From assembly GCA_965646165.1 (NCBI GenBank), contig CBFFYP010000073.1, forward strand, positions 1-22,983: DNA of 22,983 nt. Reading direction: 5' to 3'. Shown piece by piece: positions 6,288 to 13,593 of this stretch; positions within the stretch are counted from its first letter, which is position 1; each line of letters opens with the position of its first letter. Source of the DNA: MGBC114844 sp910585855 (GTDB taxonomy: Bacteria > Bacillota > Clostridia > Lachnospirales > Lachnospiraceae). The translations under genes were made by a program, and so were the position numbers. Below the pieces are notes generated by a model. That model was not told where the DNA came from, did no database searches, and was given only the letters and a program-made list of their open reading frames with translations.

Positions 6288-7285
6288 TCAAATCACTTCC
6301 TTTCCCCTGAAATAAATCTCCCTTATCGTTTTTCCGTCACTTCTTGGTACATAATCCATAAAATCACACGAATTATATAAAATCCTGTTATTACACCACC
6401 TCTGTAAATCTCTCAATATGTGTCTTTGTGGAAGTGAATTTTTTCTGTATATCCTCACATCAGGTCTGAACCCGACTTCTTCTATTCTCTTTATCCTGTA
6501 TAAATCCTGCTCTATGTTGGTATCAAAGTTAGTCAGCATATACACGCTTTCACTGCTCTTATCTACTGCCAATTTTTCTTTTGCAATTCTCAAACCTTTT
6601 ATTATCTCTTTCTCAAATTTCATAAAATCAAAAGCAAAATGCACCATTGACATGTTTATCTGGTTCAGCAGTTCAACATTTCTCTCATTGATAAACCTCG
6701 CATCCAACCCTTGTGTAAAATCTACTTTTGCTCCGCTGTCTGCCAGTTGCTGTAACAATTCCATATGGTCTTTGCAAGCTAATAGGTTCGGGTCTAAAAG
6801 TTTTATGTTCTTCTGCCCTCTCCAAAATTCCGATAAATCAGCAACTTTGTGCGAACATCTACCCTCTTTCTGGCTTACAATACAGAACGAACAGTTATTG
6901 CAGCACCCTCTTGTTAAAAATCCATAGGCGGTATTTTCGTATGCTGTGGATATAAGTTATAATCGGGGTAGATGTGTTCAACTTCGTATGGCAAATCAAA
7001 ATTCTTGCTTTCGTCAAATACTTCTTTCCCATCAACTACGCTGATACAATATCCAGTACCACCTTTAATTACTTCCTTTGTGTTGACATAGTATGGATAA
7101 TTGGGCGTATATTCTTCCGAAAACACCTTTGACATATATACCTTGTCGAATGGTTCGCCCATGCTGTGAAATAATGGCTCGTACCATTCAACGGTATCTC
7201 CCTGCTGTTTATACCATGCAGATAGTTTCATCAGTGGTAGGTTCGGAAATCGGTGAGAATCAACATCAATTAAGGCTATTTGCAA
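6288..7285 (-). pseudogene. Radical SAM protein gene with a frameshift
   Basis: The 5' frame (TTG 7285, AAGGAAG 7 bases upstream) reads IALIDVDSHRFPNLPLMKLS and stops at 6914. The 3' frame, in another phase, carries GFLTRGCCNNCSFCIV, which contains the radical SAM CX3CX2C cluster motif, then MELLQQLADSGAKVDFTQGL and a long C terminus to 6288. One extra A in the run AAAA at 6937-6934 would join them, giving about 333 residues (THE KNTAYGFLTRGC order seen in phage homologues). So this is a B12-binding-like plus radical SAM phage enzyme split by a single-base loss, or by a read error in a homopolymer. The substrate is unknown. Confidence 0.75.
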
Positions 7286-7299
7286 ATCGTCACTTCCTT

Positions 7300-7503
7300 T
7301 TATGCTCCGACATTTTCAACCGACAAAATCTGTTCTCCTGCTTCTAAATCAATCTCTGTCACTTTGAGTTTTGCTTTCTTAAATCCGTCAATCTTCCACC
7401 TTGCTAATCTTTCTGCATGGAGTTCATCTTCTGCCACAACAACCGCTTTGTAGTTATCGCAATATGAATAACGGTCTTGTCGGTCTATTACAAATACTTT
7501 CAT
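7300..7503 (-). CDS. Small phage protein, 67 residues
   Basis: Starts at ATG 7503 inside an ATGA overlap with the MazG-like gene. It begins with a strand (MKVFVIDRQDRYSY), then VVVAEDELHAERLARWKIDG and a LKVTEIDLEAGEQILSVEN tail. This alpha-beta pattern is shared by many tiny Clostridial phage proteins of unknown role. Fourteen bases separate it from the radical SAM gene, so it is part of the same operon. Confidence 0.7.
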   Translation of the reverse strand: MKVFVIDRQDRYSYCDNYKAVVVAEDELHAERLARWKIDGFKKAKLKVTEIDLEAGEQILSVENVGA

Positions 7504-7817
7504 TTGCTTTCAATCCTCCCAATCTGCCTGTCAAGTTTTTCTTTTACAGTCTTGTCAATACTCTTGATTCCAAGCAAATACATCATCTGATGAAGCATGA
7601 TATATACATCTGCAATCTCTTCTTTTAAGTTCATGTGCTCAGGAGAAACAGGGAAAGATTCTGAAACTTCTTTCTTTCCACAATCAAGCTGTTTTCTCCA
7701 AAATTTGTTAATTGCCTGCGTCAGTTCTGCCATTTCCTCAATACACTGGCGGCTCTGTGCGTCATAGCCATAGGTCTGTGCGATTTTCCGAATTTTCTGT
7801 TTTGTTTCTTCAGTCAT
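7500..7817 (-). CDS. MazG-like nucleotide pyrophosphohydrolase
   Basis: 105 residues from ATG 7817 (GAGG 7 bases upstream). The all-alpha NTP-pyrophosphohydrolase signature is visible: EEMAELTQAINKFWRK around residue 27, then LKEEIADVYIMLHQMMYLLG around residue 65, giving the EExxE and ExxD metal-binding motifs. Such enzymes hydrolyse (d)NTPs or alarmone-related nucleotides to monophosphates. In phages they may shape the nucleotide pool or blunt starvation signalling. It is coupled by 4-base overlaps to both neighbours. Confidence 0.8.
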   Translation of the reverse strand: MTEETKQKIRKIAQTYGYDAQSRQCIEEMAELTQAINKFWRKQLDCGKKEVSESFPVSPEHMNLKEEIADVYIMLHQMMYLLGIKSIDKTVKEKLDRQIGRIESK

Positions 7818-8026
7818 TGCAATACCTCGCTTTCGTGCGTACAAATTACATACTCATAATTTTCAAGTTTGAAACCCTTTTGGATTGCAATTCTTGTACC
7901 ATCTGGATTAACAAGATAGCAACAAACTTTATGATTTTCTGTTTCGCTGTCAAGAAAACCATTAATAATATCTTCTGCATTGCGTATCAATCTTCCATTG
8001 CGCATTAGTGCTGTAAATGCGTTCAT
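7814..8026 (-). CDS. Small phage protein, 70 residues
   Basis: ATG 8026 has AGGAGG 9 bases upstream, and the stop overlaps the next start by 4 bases. The sequence (NAFTALMRNGRLIRNAEDII, then VCCYLVNPDGTRIAIQKGF, then VICTHESEV) suggests a small mixed alpha-beta fold. No family recognised. It is part of the tightly coupled block that includes the MazG-like gene. Confidence 0.65.
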   Translation of the reverse strand: MNAFTALMRNGRLIRNAEDIINGFLDSETENHKVCCYLVNPDGTRIAIQKGFKLENYEYVICTHESEVLQ

Positions 8027-8030
8027 TTAT

Positions 8031-8423
8031 TTATTCCTCCTGCTTTTCCTCCAAAATCTCATGTATCGCCCTCAACTGCTCTAAGGAAATATCCTTTTGC
8101 GAACCGTATCTGAACCTTTCTTCAATCTCCCGAAACAGTCTGTTTTTCTCGTGCTTTTCATCAATCTCCTGCCTTGTGGTGTATAGAATATAATCCACGC
8201 AACAATCCGTTTTTTGGACAAATCTTTTATAATTATCTCTATATTCAAAAACTGTTTCATTTAAAATCCCTAAACTTTTATGCCTCCTCCCTGCCTTTAT
8301 GTACTTTCTGCCAACAGAAGTAATCTCCCATTCCTCAATACATTCTTCAACAGTCCTTCCTCTACTTGCGTTTCCAGTCACTTCAACCCATACTGTTTGA
8401 CCAACGTTGAAATCCTTTGTCAT
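8031..8423 (-). CDS. Conserved phage protein with N-terminal beta domain
   Basis: 130 residues from ATG 8423, with AAGGA about 11 bases upstream. Residues 1-50 look like a small beta-barrel (NVGQTVWVEVTGN, WEITSVGRKYIKAG); the rest is helical (RQEIDEKHEKNRLFREIEER, LEQLRAIHEILEEKQ). Similar proteins of unknown function are common in Firmicute phage early operons. No catalytic residues are evident. Confidence 0.7.
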   Translation of the reverse strand: MTKDFNVGQTVWVEVTGNASRGRTVEECIEEWEITSVGRKYIKAGRRHKSLGILNETVFEYRDNYKRFVQKTDCCVDYILYTTRQEIDEKHEKNRLFREIEERFRYGSQKDISLEQLRAIHEILEEKQEE

Positions 8424-8426
8424 TCC

Positions 8427-8738
8427 CTACACATCCTTTCTTACCGCATATAATTTCCCATCTGCTGCCCTTTGAACTTTACGCTTCCCTTCTTTCAATT
8501 CCGCATAAATTTTACAAATCTCTATAAATTCTTGCTCAAGATCCTTTTTCGTTTTCTGTTTTTCGTTCTCTTCTGGTAACATCTGAAATTTATATCGTTT
8601 TTGATATGTAGTATTTTCTCGTGCCAACTTACTAACCCTAGATTTTTCTACTCCTACCAGTATAGACAAGTCAGCGGCTGTACCCTTTGCACATTGTCCA
8701 CTTTTTAAATCTTTTACTTCATAAATCACATTGCCCAT
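8427..8738 (-). CDS. Putative DNA-binding protein with NUMOD1-like HTH
   Basis: 103 residues. The first 45 (VIYEVKDLKSGQCAKGTAAD, LSILVGVEKSRVSKLARE) resemble the NUMOD1-type helix-turn-helix found on homing endonucleases and phage regulators. The rest is charged and helical. GGAGG lies 12 bases before the ATG, a long spacing. It may be a small regulator or a relic of a homing endonuclease that lost its nuclease domain; the choice is open. Confidence 0.6.
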   Translation of the reverse strand: MGNVIYEVKDLKSGQCAKGTAADLSILVGVEKSRVSKLARENTTYQKRYKFQMLPEENEKQKTKKDLEQEFIEICKIYAELKEGKRKVQRAADGKLYAVRKDV

Positions 8739-8757
8739 TATCCGATTATTCCTCCTA

Positions 8758-9762
8758 TCATTTATTCTCTGTTAATCCAAGAAGCTCTGGAATATCCACT
8801 TCCAAATCATTGCAAAACTTCCTGAAGCACTCTTTACACATAAATCCAAATTGTTTTGGCATCTCCCCTCGTTTTGAACGTGCAAGCAAAGTAATCATTT
8901 CACTCTTTTTTAAATGTGTCTTACAGGAAGCACAACTATCAAATAATCTTTTTTCCATCTTTGGACTAAGTTCCAACTTTTGGAGTTGCTGAGGAAATTC
9001 TTTTCGAATATCCTTTTCCCCAACAACTGTAAGTAAACTATCCTCCATAAAAACAGGAATCTCATTTTGATCTGCTTTATCAACAATCTTTTTAATCCAG
9101 TTCTGTTCAGGAATAATCTTTTTTATTTCAGCTCCAAGAATTAACCAGTCTATTTTCTGAAATACTAACCAGTTTGATTCCGGCTGTATATCTTCCAAAA
9201 GAGATATTTTGACAAACTTTTTGCTATCAGCAGGAAGCCTGCTTATTTGTTCTATCTCCTCCTTTTTTGTAATTTCAACCCCATACCACATGTTTTCCAT
9301 TCCACATGGCACACCATATGTTTTATATCTTTCTGGATTTTTGGTAAGAAAAAGATAATTGTGTATACTATGTTTTTTACATACTTCAAAAACTTCATCT
9401 AACCAGCTATTAGGTATCCACTTCCCAAACAGATCCCCTGTAGCACCAACCAAAATATTGTTACCCATTTTCAATTTTTCAGGAATATTCATCCGGTATC
9501 TATGTAACGTTGGTGCAAATCCAAAAGGATATATTAGTGAATTACCAGTTTCATTCAGCATAGGCATATCCAACACATATAGTTCCTCTTTTCCATCCGC
9601 TGCTGATACTGTAGAATAATCCTTTTTTGCCATTTTATTTAGCCTTACATTCCCCGAAAAACGAATGGATGTTCTTTTAGCGTAACAATTCTCACAATTA
9701 TACATACAGCCTGTAATTGGATTCCATGTATGGTCACAAAATTCTATCTTACTTCGATTCAT
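8758..9762 (-). CDS. DUF5131 (phage Gp37/Gp68) radical SAM-like protein
   Basis: 334 residues from ATG 9762, with AAGGAG 9 bases upstream. The opening SKIEFCDHTWNPITGCMYNC continues ENCYAKR, placing C19, C23 and C26 in a CX3CX2C iron-sulphur motif. Family marks further on are GDLFGKWIP, FLTKNPERY, MWYGVEI and DWLILGAE. The C terminus has an extra zinc-knuckle region (DSCASCKTHL ... FMCKECFRKFC) that not all members carry. These proteins are widespread in phages and are thought to use S-adenosylmethionine radical chemistry; the substrate is unknown to me. It stands just after the helicase loader in the operon. Confidence 0.9.
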   Translation of the reverse strand: MNRSKIEFCDHTWNPITGCMYNCENCYAKRTSIRFSGNVRLNKMAKKDYSTVSAADGKEELYVLDMPMLNETGNSLIYPFGFAPTLHRYRMNIPEKLKMGNNILVGATGDLFGKWIPNSWLDEVFEVCKKHSIHNYLFLTKNPERYKTYGVPCGMENMWYGVEITKKEEIEQISRLPADSKKFVKISLLEDIQPESNWLVFQKIDWLILGAEIKKIIPEQNWIKKIVDKADQNEIPVFMEDSLLTVVGEKDIRKEFPQQLQKLELSPKMEKRLFDSCASCKTHLKKSEMITLLARSKRGEMPKQFGFMCKECFRKFCNDLEVDIPELLGLTENK

Positions 9763-9803
9763 CTCTATTATCTCCTTTTTCAAATACTACTAAAATTTTA
9801 CAA

Positions 9804-10484
9804 TTAGGAATACAAACGATAATTCAATTCTTTCCCTTGCATTTTTACAATATTACCACGACACATTTCCAAAATTCGGCTTCCTATCGCTTCATCAATA
9901 TCAACTAGTTCTTCCTGCAGCTTTTCTGTAGAAATTATCATTGGTTTATTATTCATATAGCGAAAATTCACTAGCTCGTAAATAATATTCAAATCCGCCT
10001 CCGTTGGTTTCCCCTTGAATAAATCATCAATATACAACAACCTAGCATTGCAATATGTATTTAACTCTGTATAATAATTCTCTTTATCCATAATCATTTG
10101 CTTAATCCGTGTTATCGCATTTCGATACGCCATATAAGCTACTCCAACATGACACACGTTTAATAAATTATTACAAATCGCCATACCAAGGTGCGATTTT
10201 CCAGATCCGGGCTGACCACAAAAGATAATTGAATTTTGTCTGCCAATTTCATTTGTCAAAAAATCTTGATAATACTTAATTGCCATTTCTTTTGCTTCCT
10301 GCAATGAAGCAATTCCATTGCACTCAAACTCCTTGAAACCTTTCTTCTGAAATTCTTCTGAAATCCCACTATTTTTTAACCGTAACAACGACATATTTTT
10401 TTCATAACAATCGCAACGTACAGCTACTTCATATCCATTTTTTACAACTAATACAAATCCAGAATCCCTGCATTTTTCACACAT
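9804..10484 (-). CDS. DnaC/IstB-like helicase loader ATPase
   Basis: 226 residues. An N-terminal zinc-binding set (C2, C5, C24, C26) precedes an AAA+ core: Walker A GQPGSGKSH at 90-98, Walker B LLYIDDLF at 149-156, sensor-1 IISTE at 183-187, and a likely arginine finger in GSRI (R203). DnaC-type loaders place the replicative helicase at the origin marked by the initiator. The start overlaps the stop of the initiator gene (TAATG), so the two are coupled and probably act together. Confidence 0.9.
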   Translation of the reverse strand: MCEKCRDSGFVLVVKNGYEVAVRCDCYEKNMSLLRLKNSGISEEFQKKGFKEFECNGIASLQEAKEMAIKYYQDFLTNEIGRQNSIIFCGQPGSGKSHLGMAICNNLLNVCHVGVAYMAYRNAITRIKQMIMDKENYYTELNTYCNARLLYIDDLFKGKPTEADLNIIYELVNFRYMNNKPMIISTEKLQEELVDIDEAIGSRILEMCRGNIVKMQGKELNYRLYS

Positions 10485-11284
10485 TAAAATTTCACCTCCA
10501 GCGGATGCTCATTTTTAACATCTTTTCGCACTTGCGACAACTTTTCAATTTGCTCCATTTGTGATTCAGTTAAGCTAGTTTGCTTATGTCTATTACTGAT
10601 AGGTTCTGGTTTTTGATACACTTCCGGTAAAAAATCTTCAAAGACATAGTTCTTCAAAAAATTATTCGGAAAATAAACCATGCTGTTATTGATTTTCACA
10701 TATTCAGCATAATTTTCAGCAGATTTTACCAATTCCTCCTCCGTAATCGTTCCAGAAAGTATTAAATCACAATATGCATCCATTGTTAGTTTCCTACGTT
10801 GTTTTTTTGGAAAAGCCGACCAGAAGTCTTCAAAGTGCGTCAAGGGGGATATAGAGGGTATATTATTTTGTTTTTGTTTATGTTTTAGTTTATGTTTATT
10901 AATAGGTACACTTTGTGGTTCATCTTGTGGTACATTTTTTATACTATTTTGTACCACAAAACTATTTGATTCCTGTTGTGGTACATTTTTGCTATCATTT
11001 TGTACCACAAGACTATTCATGTGATAGATTGCAGATTGATTTCCACTTCTTGAACGCCACGTGATAAATCCTTCTTGCTCTAAACGATTCCTTGCCCGTT
11101 TAACTGCCTGTGCATTTAATCCTGATTTCAGCATCAGGACTGATCCGGCTACAGTAAAGTCTTGTTGCCAACCAGTTTTATTCGCTATGGACATCAAAGC
11201 ATGCCATAATGCGATAGCTGGTGAAGGCAGCGGCTTTATTTCGAGCCTATCATAAAATGCTTTTATTTCGGCTAAATAATTCAT
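10484..11284 (-). CDS. Phage replication initiator, winged-helix type
   Basis: 266 residues from ATG 11284, with GGAGG 5 bases upstream. The N-terminal 95 residues form a winged-helix domain (YDRLEIKPLPSPAIALWHAL, LNAQAVKRARNRLEQEGFI) typical of Firmicute phage initiators. The middle is a low-complexity linker with two tandem copies of a 17-residue unit (VVQNDSKNVPQQES and VVQNSIKNVPQDEP), then a lysine-rich stretch. The C-terminal part (FEDFWSAFPKKQRRKLTMDA) resembles the DnaD-like or loader-binding tail of such proteins. The DNA of the linker contains a repeat cluster that may be the origin. Coupled to the loader gene. Confidence 0.8.
   Translation of the reverse strand: MNYLAEIKAFYDRLEIKPLPSPAIALWHALMSIANKTGWQQDFTVAGSVLMLKSGLNAQAVKRARNRLEQEGFITWRSRSGNQSAIYHMNSLVVQNDSKNVPQQESNSFVVQNSIKNVPQDEPQSVPINKHKLKHKQKQNNIPSISPLTHFEDFWSAFPKKQRRKLTMDAYCDLILSGTITEEELVKSAENYAEYVKINNSMVYFPNNFLKNYVFEDFLPEVYQKPEPISNRHKQTSLTESQMEQIEKLSQVRKDVKNEHPLEVKF
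10912..11010. repeat. Iteron-like repeat cluster, candidate replication origin
   Basis: Within the initiator gene, TTGTGGTACA occurs at 10925-10934 and 10976-10985, and its exact inverse TGTACCACAA at 10950-10959 and 11001-11010. The pair forms a 51-bp unit present twice in tandem, with a partial third copy (TTTGTGGTTCA) just before. Phage initiators often bind repeats inside their own gene, as lambda O does. Origin function here is inference. Confidence 0.5.
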
Positions 11285-11314
11285 AGTTACCTCCAAAATT
11301 CTTCCCATTCTGTC

Positions 11315-11408
11315 TTGACTTTTTTTCACTGATACCCTACAATAAAGGCATCTGTTATTTTTTAATTTCTGAACTCAGAATGAAGCAAACATTCTGAGTT
11401 TTTAATTT
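11315..11408 (+). ncRNA. Candidate antisense RNA upstream of the initiator
   Basis: A near-consensus plus-strand promoter, TTGACT (11315-11320), 17 bases, TACAAT (11338-11343), faces away from the initiator gene. About 30 bases past the predicted start a perfect 11-bp stem (AACTCAGAATG 11372-11382 with CATTCTGAGTT 11390-11400) is followed by TTTAATTTT, an intrinsic terminator. The RNA of about 60 bases has no open frame. It is antisense to the leader of any minus-strand mRNA running from 11623 into the initiator gene, like copy-control RNAs of plasmids. Function is inference. Confidence 0.5.
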
Positions 11409-11470
11409 TAACTTTTCAAGGTTCAATGCTCCCAATATACTCCAAGGAAGGCTCTAATTCTCATTCTTAT

Positions 11471-11623
11471 CTATTGACTTTCCTCTAACCAGTGAATCCC
11501 TTCTTCCTTTTTAAATTGAATCTCTGGATGAAACAAAAATGTTTTTCCAATCTCAACTACTACCCCATCTTTTACTACTACAATAAACTGCCCTTGAAAT
11601 TCCTGAAGTTCCTGTAATGACAT
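11471..11623 (-). CDS. Small protein, 50 residues
   Basis: ATG 11623 has AAGGAGG 6 bases upstream and opens a frame of 50 residues: SLQELQEFQGQFIVVVKDG, then a strand-turn-strand and a charged end (KKEEGIHWLEESQ). The strong ribosome site and balanced composition support a real gene. It lies upstream of the initiator and in the same direction. No family recognised. Confidence 0.6.
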   Translation of the reverse strand: MSLQELQEFQGQFIVVVKDGVVVEIGKTFLFHPEIQFKKEEGIHWLEESQ

Positions 11624-11649
11624 CATTTCCTCCTTTCTGCACTACCGCT

Positions 11650-12005
11650 GCCGTTTTTCACTTTAAAAAACCGCCCGCCTGAAAAACCTGTTGACCATCT
11701 ACATGCACTTTAGTTGGCATGTCCACTTGCTCATGGAAGTGCTTATTTTTGAGGGCTGGCTTCCCTCTTAATGATACTAGACAGGCTTCGAACCCGCTCC
11801 ACAACTTTATAGCTGCTGCCCCATCCGGCTTCCAGTTCTAATTTACAAGAATTATCAACAGATCTTTTGTTTACAATGTTGATAATTTAATTTTTCTTTC
11901 TCCTATCTATTGCATTGCAACAGATAATCTGTTATGATTATCTACGTAGTTATTGCCCCTGTAAGGGTAGCCCCAGCACATCCCCTTTCTTTTCGTTGCT
12001 GGGGC
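11650..12005 (-). other. Hairpin-rich intergenic block
   Basis: About 350 bases without a normal gene but dense with stems: ACATGC/GCATGT near 11699-11720, CACTT/AAGTG, GAGGG/CCCTC, AATTATCAAC (11850-11859) with GTTGATAATT (11878-11887), AGATAATC (11922-11929) with GATTATCT (11936-11943), and GCCCCAGCA (11970-11978) with TGCTGGGGC (11997-12005). One minus-strand frame (TTG 11804 to stop 11658, 48 residues, including LRGKPALKNKHFHEQVDMPT) stays open but lacks a ribosome site. It could be a structured RNA or an origin/leader region. The last hairpin follows the NinB-like gene but has no U-tract. Confidence 0.4.
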
Positions 12006-12011
12006 ATTTGT

Positions 12012-12569
12012 TTAATTATTTTTCTTATATAAATCCATCATTCTCTTTATTTCCTCCGGCGTCATAGTTTCAATGCCAACATCTTTACATTCTCTTACAA
12101 GCCCCTCTATTAACTGTGACATCTCTTTTGTATTATAGCTACTAGAACCCTTTAGCATTATGTAAGTCCGATACATCATTCCATCTTTACCTTCTTTTAC
12201 TTGAGAGGTAGGCTTTATATGATACTCCTGTGTTTCATATGCTTTCTTATAAGCAGCTTCCGTTTCTGGAAGAACAATATATATTACCTGTCCGTCTATT
12301 GTTTCTACCTGCCCATACTTACGAAGCATGTTATTATGCATCCAAGCATTAGATTGACCTATTTTATCTGCCAATTCAGTAAGCAACTTCCAGTAGTATG
12401 CATTTGCATCTAAAGAACGCTTTTCCCGATATTGCTTTAATTCTACAGATAGAACTTTTTCTTTCAGTTTTTCAATAAAATCTGTTTTAGCATCTAACTG
12501 TAGAGTAACTTCCGGCTTTTTTGTATTCCAATCTAAACTTAAATTTTTCAATATTCCTTTACAAACCAT
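12012..12569 (-). CDS. NinB-like phage recombination protein
   Basis: 185 residues. The centre reads KQYREKRSLDANAYYWKLLT followed by ELADKI, the signature arrangement of NinB/Orf-like recombination mediators, whose members bind single-stranded DNA and work with annealing proteins. The N-terminal 45 residues are strand-rich, and the C terminus (MSQLIEGLVRECKDVGIETM) is helical. Its ATG overlaps the stop of the Rad52-like second exon (TAATG), so the two are made together, which supports a shared recombination role. The family call is moderately sure. Confidence 0.6.
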   Translation of the reverse strand: MVCKGILKNLSLDWNTKKPEVTLQLDAKTDFIEKLKEKVLSVELKQYREKRSLDANAYYWKLLTELADKIGQSNAWMHNNMLRKYGQVETIDGQVIYIVLPETEAAYKKAYETQEYHIKPTSQVKEGKDGMMYRTYIMLKGSSSYNTKEMSQLIEGLVRECKDVGIETMTPEEIKRMMDLYKKNN

Positions 12570-12793
12570 TATTTACCCCTTTTATCTATAATAAAAACTG
12601 TTTCTTTTGTTTCATAATGTTTAATCGCTAATGCCACTATTTTTTTTTCTTCATAGAGAATTTGCTTTATATAAAACTTATCGAAACATGTAAATACTTT
12701 ATTTCCTTTAGAATCCTTTCTACCACTATCTACAATTTTGCACTTATTAGATGGAATCCAAATAAAAGGGGCAGTATATAACTCTCTTCCAAT
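12569..12793 (-). CDS. Rad52-like annealing protein, second exon
   Basis: From ATT 12793 to TAA 12569, 74 codons: IGRELYTAPFIWIPSNKCKI and onward to KRGK. It has no start of its own and is in phase with exon 1 (13594-13920) only if the 800-base group I intron is removed. The joined text CFNWG-IGRELYTAPF is the conserved stretch of this phage family. The spliced protein has 183 residues. The exon overlaps the next gene by one base in TAATG. Confidence 0.8.
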   Translation of the reverse strand: MGRELYTAPFIWIPSNKCKIVDSGRKDSKGNKVFTCFDKFYIKQILYEEKKIVALAIKHYETKETVFIIDKRGK

Positions 12794-13593
12794 CGCTTAT
12801 CTGTTGAATTTTATTCTCCAACAGGCTGACTATATCTTAATGCTTTCACACCAATCCTTTTCAAGCATCATACCAATAGATGCCTTACTCCCTTTTGGGA
12901 TAGTCGATACAGGTTCAGACATATTTCCACGAATAGCCGCCAAATGTTTTTCTTATTCCTCTACATACAGAACTAATACCAGCTATTCCAGATTTTATAT
13001 TTAGACACTTTCCTTCTTTAGTTAAATATCTTGCTGCTTCTGTTATACTTTCAAATATTATGATTCCATTTGATACTTTTTTTCTTTCAGATTCACTAAA
13101 AACTCTTAATGGTTTTACATTTACTCCATGTTTATATGCATGTTTCATATTTTCAGAATGTGTAACCCATTCTAGATTGGACACATTATTATTAAGTTTA
13201 TTTAGATCGATATGATTTACAAATGGTTTATTATCTGGATTTGGAATAAACGCTTCTGCTACTAATTGATGTACACTCGTTCTGATTATTCCTCCAAGAC
13301 ACTTATTTTCAATTTTTATACGCTTATATCCATTTTTTTCAATGTATCCATTTATAATTCTTTTTGATTTTACATTTCTAAGAACACCATCCCTATTTAT
13401 TTCATATAAAAATTTTAGTGATTTTAATTTTCTAAATTCGCTCATTTTTTCACCTCCTCTCATAACGGCTATATGTATATATCTGCTTCCCACGGGATTT
13501 CCATCTCAGGATTCCCCCGTTAGCACGTACTTATTTTTTTTGAATATACGTACCCCTTTGGTTAAGGTAAGAATTGTAAGGGCATTATTACAT
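12794..13593 (-). ncRNA. Group I intron (IA type) with HNH endonuclease
   Basis: Minus-strand intron of 800 nt. The 5' exon ends in GGGGT, which pairs with GCCCT a few bases into the intron (P1, with the splice-site U opposite G). The core has CTAACGGGGGAATCC and AAATCCCGTG (P4/P5 region), GACTAT of P7 (12905-12900) paired to ATAGTC (12833-12828), P8 as TCCC-AAAA-GGGA, and P9 as CTGTTG/CAACAG (12801-12824). The last base is G, as required. The closest pattern I know is the T4 td intron (CGACTATCCC ... GAGATATAGTC). The HNH gene fills the loop between P5/P6 and P7, as I-TevI does in td. Confidence 0.9.
12915..13445 (-). CDS. Intron-encoded HNH homing endonuclease
   Basis: 176 residues from ATG 13445, with GGAGG 7 bases upstream. 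The HNH core reads SVHQLVAEAFIPNPDNKPFV then NHIDLNKLNNNVSNLEWVT (about residues 74-110), with the paired histidines and asparagines of the family. The N terminus is a NUMOD4-like strand-rich module, and the C terminus (SITEAARYLTKEG, GISSVCRGIRKTFGGYSWKYV) is a NUMOD1-type helix-turn-helix that contacts the target. It would nick or cut intronless alleles of the Rad52-like gene and so spread the intron. The stop lies 10 bases before P7. The gene lies wholly inside the intron. Confidence 0.9.
   Translation of the reverse strand: MSEFRKLKSLKFLYEINRDGVLRNVKSKRIINGYIEKNGYKRIKIENKCLGGIIRTSVHQLVAEAFIPNPDNKPFVNHIDLNKLNNNVSNLEWVTHSENMKHAYKHGVNVKPLRVFSESERKKVSNGIIIFESITEAARYLTKEGKCLNIKSGIAGISSVCRGIRKTFGGYSWKYV

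Noticed and set aside
6418..6927. 169-residue plus-strand open frame
   Set aside because: It is the reverse of the radical SAM gene, whose motifs and ribosome site are clear; the plus frame has no ribosome site and a low-complexity Ser/Phe/Leu composition.
6914..6940. Programmed frameshift in the radical SAM gene
   Set aside because: No slippery heptamer or downstream pseudoknot is visible; a simple base loss in a homopolymer explains it.
11770..11830. tRNA-like T-arm GGGTTCGAAGCC on the minus strand
   Set aside because: No acceptor, D or anticodon arms can be built around it, and the T-loop ends in G.
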